Source: an uncultured Fretibacterium sp.
GTDB taxonomy: Bacteria; Synergistota; Synergistia; Synergistales; Aminobacteriaceae
Reading direction: 5' to 3'
Assembly: GCA_937911045.1 (NCBI GenBank)
Contig: CALEPX010000002.1
Span: forward strand, 1-14,178
DNA length: 14,178 nt
Numbering within the stretch: the stretch's first letter is position 1; every line of letters starts with the position of its first letter. Below are positions 1 through 5,242 of this stretch, piece by piece. The notes beneath the pieces were generated by a model, which worked only from the letters and a program-made list of their open reading frames with translations, was not told the origin of the DNA and did not search any database. The position numbers and the translations under genes are program-made.

Positions 1-231
1 AGAGCTAAGCATATATTGCATATTGCGGCACTTAACAGCGTTGATATTCTCGTAACGGGTGCTTTCGGTTGTGGAGCTTTCAAAAATAATCCCGAATTAG
101 TAGCTGAAGCATGGAAGGAAGCCCTAAAAGATTATCAACACAAGTTCGATTATGTGATTTTCGCTGTTTACACTAGAGAACACGAAATCAGCAATTACAA
201 GGCGTTTGATGAAAGGTTCAATATGAATTAA
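1..231 (+). CDS. Bacterial-type poly(ADP-ribose) glycohydrolase (TIGR02452 family), C-terminal part
   Basis: Only the last 76 codons lie in the window; the frame is open from base 1, so the gene starts upstream. The segment ILVTGAFGCGAFKNNPELVA, followed by an AWKEAL helix and FDYVIFAVY, matches the C-terminal core of the TIGR02452/DUF2263 family. These are macrodomain-fold proteins that hydrolyse ADP-ribose polymers or ADP-ribosyl groups. The family's Gly-rich catalytic loop with paired Glu residues would lie in the missing N-terminal part, so activity cannot be judged. The gene converges on the recombinase gene with only three bases between stop codons. The partner system is not visible. 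The family call is from the conserved tail; the substrate is inferred from the family. Confidence 0.8.
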   Translation, partial: RAKHILHIAALNSVDILVTGAFGCGAFKNNPELVAEAWKEALKDYQHKFDYVIFAVYTREHEISNYKAFDERFNMN

Positions 232-234
232 AAC

Positions 235-984
235 TTACAACGCTTCTTTCAGCTCTGCTTTGTATTTATAGTAAGTGTTAATCGACACGTGTAGTTTCTT
301 AGATTTATCATCAGGATCGGGAGAAGCGTTAATGATTGCAATGACATCTTTATCGGAGTTCGAGCCATTGAAAGTTTTGCTGTACTTCAGAATAAGTTGC
401 TTAACGGGAGATTTTTTCCTGATATGTAGAGTACTCCCTTGTTTCTGCCCGATTTGTTTCCCATTCCGCCGGGCAGTTTCAATTCCCTCACGAGTACGCT
501 GGTGTAAGTCGTCGATTTCTTTTTGAGATTGGATAAAAGCGAGTTGGATTTGTTTTTTCACCAATGTCATTATGTAATCATTCAGAGCGTCGAGAATTGA
601 TTTCATGAGTTTGTCTGTCGCTTCATCACCGCTATTAAGATTAAGTGAGATTTGTTTCTCCTGTAACGTCTTTCTGTATGTAGCTGTGTTGATATGAGGT
701 TCCTTGAGAAATACTAGTTCCACACCTTGATTATAAAGTTTCTCGTATAACGCAAAGCCTTCTTCAGAGTTTCGGCTCATTCTTGAAACACTATCGAATA
801 CAATCGTATCTCCAGCCTGAATATAACGAATGAGCTTCTCCAATTCCTTACGACCTTGAAATATTGAGCCTGTGAAAGTTTCCTGAATTATTATAGCGTC
901 AGGAAAGTCTTTGAGAATATTTCTGATTTGACGCTCAATGTTTTGTTTTTGTGTGCTTATTCGACAATAACCGTAGATTTTCAT
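235..984 (-). CDS. Serine recombinase (resolvase/invertase family)
   Basis: A 249-residue site-specific DNA recombinase. The N-terminal resolvase domain begins MKIYGYCRIST, with Ser9 as the likely nucleophile. The SVSRMSRN segment supplies the conserved arginines near residues 67-72. A long E-helix region carries the DLHQRTREGIETARRNGKQIGQ block, where Tn3 resolvases have ERTNEGRxxAKxxGxxxGR. The C-terminus (ISINTYYKYK-like, here VSINTYYKYKAEL) is a Hin-type helix-turn-helix. Compared with gamma-delta resolvase there are about 35 extra residues between the domain core and the E helix (near residues 95-130); a subfamily of stand-alone recombinases shares this. The ATG overlaps the TGA of the upstream acetyltransferase fragment as ATGA, so translation is probably coupled. 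No target site or invertible segment was identified with confidence. Confidence 0.9.
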   Translation of the reverse strand: MKIYGYCRISTQKQNIERQIRNILKDFPDAIIIQETFTGSIFQGRKELEKLIRYIQAGDTIVFDSVSRMSRNSEEGFALYEKLYNQGVELVFLKEPHINTATYRKTLQEKQISLNLNSGDEATDKLMKSILDALNDYIMTLVKKQIQLAFIQSQKEIDDLHQRTREGIETARRNGKQIGQKQGSTLHIRKKSPVKQLILKYSKTFNGSNSDKDVIAIINASPDPDDKSKKLHVSINTYYKYKAELKEAL

Positions 985-1229
985 GATTTTATAAATTTCA
1001 CTAACTGATTCAGTTTATGGGAGTTTTCACCTTGAGTAATACGAGAGTTAAAAAATCTAAATCCATTACGCTCATAAAATTTCATCAAAGCGTCATTATC
1101 CTCGCATTCCAAAAACTCAATTACTCCTCCTAAAAGGTATTTTGCCTGAGAAATAATATCAAGAGGCAGCTCAAGATCATTCTTATCAAGGTACTCTCTA
1201 AGATTAACAACGAAAAATTGTCCTGACAT
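981..1229 (-). CDS. GNAT acetyltransferase, C-terminal fragment
   Basis: An 82-residue ORF matching the C-terminal half of GNAT-fold N-acetyltransferases of the kind found beside small antitoxin-like proteins. The segment GGVIEFLECEDNDALMKFYERNGFRFF is the usual last strand, with FYERNGF as the signature. The N-terminal half, which would include the acetyl-CoA loop (R/Q-x-x-G-x-G/A), is absent. MSGQFFVVNL sits where full-length relatives have an internal GQL-type strand, so about half of a normal 150-180-residue protein is missing. The ATG comes two bases after the stop of the antitoxin-like gene, and its own stop overlaps the recombinase start. It is probably inactive as an acetyltransferase. 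A deletion that fused the operon start to the gene's end would explain the layout. Confidence 0.6.
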   Translation of the reverse strand: MSGQFFVVNLREYLDKNDLELPLDIISQAKYLLGGVIEFLECEDNDALMKFYERNGFRFFNSRITQGENSHKLNQLVKFIKS

Positions 1230-1231
1230 GA

Positions 1232-1405
1232 TTACTTTACCTTGCTCATTAATTCCAAAATTTCTCTTCTGTCAGTTAATAATCGCCCATGTGTAATATG
1301 CGATCTTGGTTCATCACGTTCTGATAATTCTATTGCTTCAATAAACCTTTCAACACTGTCTCTGTCAGAAAGAACAAAATTATGCGTGATACTCGACGTT
1401 GCCAT
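1232..1405 (-). CDS. Antitoxin-like small protein paired with GNAT fragment
   Basis: A 57-residue acidic/basic protein beginning MATSSITHNFVLSDRDSVER and ending in EILELMSKVK. This resembles small proteins with an N-terminal SSIxHNFVxSDxxxVxRFxxAIE pattern that are encoded just before GNAT-type toxins. I chose the ATG at 1405 over the one at 1414, because the AGGAG Shine-Dalgarno ends directly against the 1414 codon but lies nine bases before 1405. It is the first gene of a coupled cluster with the acetyltransferase fragment and the recombinase. In intact systems of this layout the first protein neutralises the GNAT toxin. Since the toxin here is truncated, this antitoxin may be an orphan. 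The role is inferred from resemblance and position only. Confidence 0.55.
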   Translation of the reverse strand: MATSSITHNFVLSDRDSVERFIEAIELSERDEPRSHITHGRLLTDRREILELMSKVK

Positions 1406-1414
1406 AAAAATCAT

Positions 1415-1445
1415 CTCCTATAAAAATTTCTGAATAATTATATCA
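1415..1445 (-). promoter_or_regulatory. Extended -10 promoter for the antitoxin-GNAT-recombinase cluster
   Basis: Read on the minus strand, TGATATAAT (plus positions 1437-1445) is a perfect extended -10 element. It lies about 30 bases before the AGGAG and ATG of the antitoxin-like gene. No good -35 is seen, which fits an extended -10 promoter. The same 9-mer occurs in front of the truncated ATPase gene at 2021-2029. No assay is available. Confidence 0.45.
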
Positions 1446-1632
1446 GATAAATTCATAAAATAGATGCTCTCTAAATTTGAGATAAGTATGGAATAATTAT
1501 TGAGCTGTCTGGTTTGAGTAAAATTTAACAGCGAATATCAATGGGTTAGATTTGATAAGACAATAATAGTGTCAGAGAAAATCGAAAGCGTAACAAAGTT
1601 CGGCGTATAAATCATAGGCAATAGAAGTTTAG
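1446..1632. other. Intergenic stretch without gene
   Basis: AT-rich and free of any credible ORF, tRNA or repeat that I can recognise. It lies between the promoter of the antitoxin cluster and the long inverted repeat at 1633-1688. It may contain upstream control sequence for the minus-strand cluster. Confidence 0.4.
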
Positions 1633-1688
1633 AGGTTGGGTGTCGTAATACACTGTTATACACAACAGTACATTGCGACCCTCAACCT
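1633..1688. repeat. Long imperfect inverted repeat (hairpin), copy A of a repeated element
   Basis: Arms 1633-1657 and 1664-1688 (25 bases each) flank a six-base loop ATACAC. By eye 20 of 25 positions are Watson-Crick pairs and two more are G-T wobbles. The right arm overlaps the stop codon of the winged-helix fragment, so on the minus strand the hairpin lies right at that gene's end. No U-tract follows on either strand, so a simple intrinsic terminator is not certain. The inner 38 bases (1642-1679) resemble the sequence at 1966-2004. It could be a small palindromic mobile repeat, a recombination scar or a regulatory hairpin. Confidence 0.65.
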
Positions 1689-1992
1689 AATTCCTTGATA
1701 AGTTTCCACGCTTATAACGTGAATATTTAGCGCCTTTCTCTTTAACAATCTGACCTCGTGCAAGCATTTTACGGATTATTAGTATAGCAGTAGCCTGAGA
1801 AACCTTTAAGGCGATCTCAATATCCTTCCTTGTGATTAATTCACGAGTATTAAATAGTTTCATAGTAAAAACATGTCGTTCATTCTGAGGCACGGTAGCA
1901 CAAAAATTTACTTTATTGAGCAGAGCAGAGCCACCGTTGATAATACAAAAAACACAGGAATGAGGGTCAGAATACACTATTGTATACAACAA
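1687..1992 (-). pseudogene. Winged-helix protein, C-terminal fragment
   Basis: The credible coding part is about residues 44-95: KLFNTRELITRKDIEIALKV, then SQATAILIIRKMLARGQIVKEKG and KYSRYKR. This is a winged helix-turn-helix of the kind that ends many AlbA-domain/RecG-like ATP-binding proteins and Fic proteins. The longest ORF starts at a TTG (1992) without a Shine-Dalgarno, and its first residues are encoded by repeat copy B, so that start is not convincing. An in-frame ATG at 1863 also lacks a ribosome binding site. I read it as the 3' remnant of a larger gene, flanked by the two repeat copies. Identity of the parent gene is uncertain. Confidence 0.45.
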
Positions 1993-2004
1993 GAGAATTG
2001 CGAC
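1966..2004. repeat. Copy B of the palindromic repeat
   Basis: By hand alignment with one or two gaps, about 30 of 39 positions match 1642-1679 in the same orientation, including both ends (GTC...AATACACT and ATTGCGAC). It contains the perfect 8-base palindrome TGTATACA. Its own inverted-repeat symmetry is weaker than that of copy A. It lies just upstream of the promoter of the truncated ATPase gene. Confidence 0.55.
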
Positions 2005-2020
2005 GCCTACTTTGCATTTG

Positions 2021-2067
2021 TGATATAATTAACTGTACAGTTATTTATTTATAAGTTAATAAGGAGG
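2021..2067 (+). promoter_or_regulatory. Extended -10 promoter, 14-bp palindromic operator candidate and Shine-Dalgarno
   Basis: TGATATAAT at 2021-2029 is a perfect extended -10. It is followed directly by the perfect palindrome TAACTGTACAGTTA at 2030-2043, which would cover the transcription start and so could be a repressor operator. AAGGAGG at 2061-2067 is seven bases before the TTG start at 2075. No well-spaced -35 is seen. The regulator is unknown. Confidence 0.55.
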
Positions 2068-2074
2068 TTACGAT

Positions 2075-2268
2075 TTGTTTCTCGGTCGGCGTTATGAATT
2101 ATCACAACTTCAACATTTATACGACTTGAAAAATTTCCAGCTATTTATTCTTTACGGGCTAAGAAGAGTTGGAAAGACTAGTCTCTTAAAAGAATTTTGC
2201 AAAGACAAAAATAACATATTTTTTTCCGCAGAATTAAGCTCAAATAAATACAATCTTGAAAAATGTAT
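2075..2268 (+). pseudogene. AAA-type ATPase (archaeal ATPase/DUF234 family), 5' fragment
   Basis: MFLGRRYELSQLQHLY, then FQLFILYGLRRVGKTSLLKEF and NIFFSAELSS, is the N-terminus of the archaeal-type ATPase family often fused to DUF234. The Walker A is GLRRVGKTS (residues 29-37), and IFFSAE is the next strand. A full protein is about 450 residues; only about 64 remain. Similarity ends at NLEKC, where IS21-type end sequence begins. The TTG start is supported by the strong AAGGAGG. These ATPases are common in accessory regions and have no well-established role. The fragment lacks Walker B and everything after it, so it cannot be functional. Confidence 0.75.
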
Positions 2269-2281
2269 ATAGCGTAAAGGG

Positions 2282-2336
2282 AGCCACACTTGCACGGAGA
2301 AATAGCCGCAGTGCCTCGTAGAAATAGCCACAGCAC
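2282..2336. repeat. Three 22-bp-spaced subterminal repeats of the IS end
   Basis: Units start with AGCC at 2282, 2304 and 2326, followed by CACACTTG, GCAGTGCC and ACAGCACA respectively. Units two and three are preceded by GAAAT. This layout is expected for transposase binding sites at an IS21-family end. Confidence 0.6.
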
Positions 2337-2362
2337 AACGGCGATATAACCTCACTTATATC

Positions 2363-2668
2363 TTACTTCGATTTTACTTTATTTTTTGGCGTTTCTTCTG
2401 GCTGTTCAACGTTGTTGTCCTTGTTATCGTCAGAATCAGGAAATAAGCCGTGGCGTTTCCTCATCGATTTATTATCTTTGATGTCGATTTGATAAGAGTT
2501 ATGAACAATGCGATCTAGAATTGCTTCTGAGATCGGACTTCCATCTTCAGCCGCCGGAGATATTCTGCCATACCACTCTTCGGTTGAATATTGTGTACAA
2601 AAAATTATAGATCCCTTATCATAACGTGCTTCAATAAGTTCTAAAAGATCATATGTCTGGGATGAACT
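2363..2668 (-). pseudogene. istB: IstB-like ATP-binding protein, C-terminal fragment
   Basis: Open on the minus strand from 2668 to the TAA at 2363, about 101 codons. TYDLLELIEARYDKGSIIFC, then TQYSTEEWYGRI and ISEAILDRIVHNSYQIDIKD, matches the C-terminal AAA+ part of IstB. The sensor-1-like STII/SIIF strand and the AILDRIVHN helix are conserved. Walker A and B are missing because the element is truncated near 2660. The tail PEETPKNKVKSK is a charged extension. In intact IS21 elements IstB is the ATP-dependent helper of the IstA transposase. This copy is a remnant. Confidence 0.8.
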
Positions 2669-3175
2669 TTATATCAAGCAATTTGCCAGATCACGTTGTC
2701 TTGAAAGTCAATTCAGAGTGTTTACTCCTAAAAGAAATATCCTTGTGATAGAAAAAAGCAAGAACTTTTTTTGACTTATTATCTGCAAAATGATAAGAAA
2801 CAAGATTATATTATACTAAGAGAAATATTACAAAAAGTAATGAAATATGGTTATCGGTGCGCTATAAGACCACACCCAAGACTAACCAATATAAAAGATC
2901 TCAGAGAAGTCTTTAATAATACTTGTATTGAAATTGAAGACATTTCAAAAGTAAATCTGAGTAAATCCTTAGGAAGAACAAAATACATAGTATCTAAATA
3001 TTCAACTGTATTGACTGAAGCAAGAGAAAATGAGTTGTTAGCTGTTATAGATGATTTATCTAACCCACAGGTTTATGAGTATCTGAAAAAGACGATGTAT
3101 ATAAATCTAGATTTAATACCATTGCGGCTATCAAAGATAATAAAAGAATTAGGGAATGGAAATGGGCTGTTATGA
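2658..3175 (+). pseudogene. Capsule/polysialyltransferase-like glycosyltransferase, 3' fragment with frameshift
   Basis: Frame 2661-2773 reads DELYIKQFARSRCLESQFRV and ILVIEKSKNFF, then stops at TGA. After one missing base in the T7 run (2766-2772) the next frame continues LTYYLQNDKKQDYIILREIL through RCAIRPHPR to the stop at 3175. The pair ILVIEKS...YYLQND and YGYRCAIRPHPR resembles the C-terminal Rossmann domain of polysialyltransferase or capsule-transferase-like enzymes, where the HP motif contacts the nucleotide sugar. The N-terminal half is lost at the junction with the IS remnant (about 2650-2670). The stop overlaps the ATG of the next gene (ATGA), so both came from one polysaccharide operon. 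The family call is moderate; the acceptor is unknown. Confidence 0.5.
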
Positions 3176-4083
3176 GAGTGTTGTTTATTACAGGCTATAT
3201 GTATGAAAAGGGCTTGTTTGAAGAATATAATGGAGGAATTAATCTATATGTCTCATGGCTGGCGAAGAAAATTGCTAAGACTGAAGATGTAGAGGTTTAT
3301 GCGTTAACATATGGGATCAACAAGGAACAAGAATGCGAGAAAGTAAAATATTTGCGCCATTCTTATATGGATGTAATAACATCAGTTTTTCACCCGAATA
3401 TATTGAAAGATAATCACAATCAGTTTGGCTATGGCGTTTCAATAAAAGCTTTATATCATAAAGCAGACTACAAGTATTTTGACCGTGTAATAAATGAATT
3501 ACATCCAGATGTGGTGCATATTCATGGTATGATTTCTGGATTAATGCAACACATAGAATCGTGTAAAAAATCCGGGGCTTCTGTCTTGGTGACCTTGCAT
3601 GGTTTGCTTGGAACTAATTCTGATTGTAAAGTCGAAGAATTAAAGAGATTGGAGAATTGGATGTTTGGTTATGCAGATAAAAATAGGATGCCGCTCACGG
3701 TCATTAGTACTGGGATAAAGCAAAAAGCGATATCATTTTATAATCTGTCTGATGCTTCAAATATTTCAGTAATTTACAACGGTGTGGATATTGACAATAG
3801 CTCATTATCGGTAAATGTAAAAAACGATAAACAAATTGTTGTATGTATAGGAAGAATTTATAGGCTTAAAAATCAAGTTTTAGTATTCAAGGCAATGGAA
3901 AGGATATTTGAAAAATATCCAGATAGATATAAACTCATTTTCATTGGAGAAGAAACAGATGAGGGGCAACTAAGAGAAATCATAAATGAGAGTAATTACA
4001 AAAAAAATGTTGAGATAACGTGTTTTATATCACATGAGAGAGTAATGAATATCCAATATGCAAGGGACTCGATCGTTTTATGA
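3172..4083 (+). pseudogene. GT4-family glycosyltransferase, C-terminally truncated
   Basis: A 303-residue GT-B glycosyltransferase. The N-terminal domain starts MRVLFITGYMYEKGLFEEYNG with GGINLYVSWLAKKIA as the usual Gly-rich loop. DVVHIHGMISG and VLVTLHGLLG are the DxxHxH and TxHG strands. IYNGVDID marks the start of the C-terminal domain, and VVCIGRIYRLKNQVLVFKAM is the conserved GR-x-x-x-K-N block. The protein ends at YARDSIVL, just before the PS-x-x-EGFG motif that holds the sugar-nucleotide-binding EX7E glutamates. A complete enzyme would have roughly 80-100 more residues. It is probably inactive. It is coupled to the preceding polysaccharide gene fragment by ATGA overlap. Both point to a lost capsule or exopolysaccharide locus. 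Confidence 0.75.
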
Positions 4084-4313
4084 ATCTTTCGACAATGGAG
4101 GGTGTTCTAAGTAAAGAAGCAATCGAAAAGAACGTAAAAGAAACTGATGAATTACTTTTGCCCGTAATGAAGGCGGGAAAGGAGAAATGGCCTGAAATGT
4201 CAGATTATTTTTTCGTAATGCGTGCAAATATTCGAGCTGTTAATGATACTTTAGCTGCTTTTCACGGAATAGAGTTAAAATGTGATGACGCCACATACCC
4301 ATTGAATATTTAA
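4080..4313 (+). CDS. Unrecognised 77-residue protein, probably a gene fragment
   Basis: Reads MNLSTMEGVLSKEAIEKNVK, then ETDELLLPVMKAG and SDYFFVMRANIRAVNDTLAA, a mixed helical composition with no motif I recognise. The frame is also open upstream of the ATG, and no Shine-Dalgarno precedes it. The sequence starts exactly where the glycosyltransferase loses homology. It therefore looks like the 3' end of another gene joined there by recombination rather than an independent gene. It has no signal peptide or membrane segment. Confidence 0.4.
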   Translation: MNLSTMEGVLSKEAIEKNVKETDELLLPVMKAGKEKWPEMSDYFFVMRANIRAVNDTLAAFHGIELKCDDATYPLNI

Positions 4314-5171
4314 ATTGACGTATTTGAAAAGTCGCGGAAAGGTGGAATAAAATATCATGACTTTAATGGAAATTCTTTATAGCGTTTCTGTGTTAAACCG
4401 TGATAACGGAAGTATTTTCACTAACAGGTTTGAAGCTATCGAAGAATGTCTTTGGAACAGCTGATACAGGAGATTTATATTCCGCGCGAATTGACCATTC
4501 ATCACGACCGATCAGACCACCTTTCACGGCGATTCTGATCAGTTGTCACGGAGTGCTGAGGGTTCCGACCGTCAAGCTTGACAGCCTGCATCTGTGCTAT
4601 GAGGCGTCTCCGGCGACAGAAACTCAAGGATATCAGAAGGCATAGCCTTTTCCCGTCGTGGCGCAGATTATATTGCGCATCTGCAGCCGGTCAAGCCCAA
4701 GCTGCTGACGCGGCGGCTGGTTTTACTCAGCGAGGTCAGCGCAACTCAAAAGTCAAATCAAAATGGAAGGCCATTGTCGGATTCCGAATTGCCGGATATA
4801 GATTCCGCAGGCTCGGGAGAACCACGATACGCTTCCGGATCCTTCAGGTACTCCTGGTATTCTTGCCGGGCGTCAACGTAGTAACCGTTTTCATAGGAGC
4901 TGTGGTCGGATTGAACCCATCTGCTGAAATCACGCTTTTCTTCCGGCATCGTATTGGAGAAATCCTTCAGATATTAGATTTGTCCGATAACTTGAAAAAG
5001 CTGAAAATTTCAATAGCTATAATGACTTCCAGTTGTACACTGAATCCATGGCTCGTAATTAACTTCTTGTCATACACAAAGACCCCAAAGAACCATGATT
5101 TGTGTCAAGATTATGCCAACTAGGCACGATGTTGCGATTTAGTTAAGTAGCGTGTTCTAAAATCCGTAAAA
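4314..5171. other. Degenerate stretch with small ORF remnants
   Basis: No confident gene. A 35-codon ORF at 4357-4464 (MTLMEILYSVSVLNRDNGS) has AAAGGTGG upstream but ends early. About 4490-4760 is clearly richer in G and C than its surroundings, and every frame there is broken, which suggests foreign or eroded DNA. Overlapping forward ORFs across 4400-5123 have low-complexity or unlikely composition and I do not call them. The 63-residue minus-strand ORF listed separately is the only piece that looks protein-like. Confidence 0.4.
4758..4949 (-). CDS. Small hypothetical acidic protein or fragment ending DNGLPF
   Basis: Sixty-three residues, MPEEKRDFSRWVQSDHSSYE, NGYYVDARQEYQEYLKDPEA, then a Pro/Ser/Glu-rich tail ending SESDNGLPF. 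The frame is open a few codons further upstream (YLKDFSNT before the Met). The disordered acidic tail ending in -PF recalls the C-terminal tip of single-stranded DNA-binding proteins (D-D-D-I/L-P-F), but no OB-fold is present. It could be the end of a phage or plasmid protein. No Shine-Dalgarno is well placed. Function unknown. Confidence 0.3.
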   Translation of the reverse strand: MPEEKRDFSRWVQSDHSSYENGYYVDARQEYQEYLKDPEAYRGSPEPAESISGNSESDNGLPF

Positions 5172-5206
5172 TTGCGATTATGCTTTGCTCTGAGTAATAA
5201 TATACT
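5172..5206 (+). promoter_or_regulatory. Possible promoter of the first lipoprotein gene
   Basis: TTGCGA at 5172-5177 could be a -35. TAATAA (5195-5200, 17-base spacing) or TATACT (5201-5206, 23-base spacing) could be the -10. Neither combination is strong. The gene that follows is the first of its group and needs a promoter in this AT-rich gap. Confidence 0.25.
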
Positions 5207-5242
5207 TATCAAAAATGAGCAGAAATAAAAAATAATTTTTAA

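Larger units (their letters stand above)
2269..2668 (-). mobile_element. IS21-family element remnant (right end plus istB 3' end)
   Basis: On the minus strand this holds the last hundred or so codons of istB, then a terminal region with three copies of a repeat whose AGCC cores start at 2282, 2304 and 2326, an exact 22-bp spacing. Two copies share GAAATAGCC (2299 and 2321). Multiple subterminal repeats are typical of IS21-family ends. The istA gene and the rest of istB are absent, so the element cannot move by itself. One side interrupts the ATPase gene; the other abuts a polysaccharide gene fragment. The exact outer end and any target duplication are not resolvable here. Confidence 0.7.

Noticed and set aside
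1633..1688. tRNA or small structured RNA gene
   Set aside because: A single long hairpin with no cloverleaf, anticodon arm or CCA-type end.
4578..5123. 181-codon plus-strand ORF
   Set aside because: Cys/Arg-rich start and no recognisable domain; it overlaps the minus-strand ORF at 4758-4949 and has no Shine-Dalgarno.
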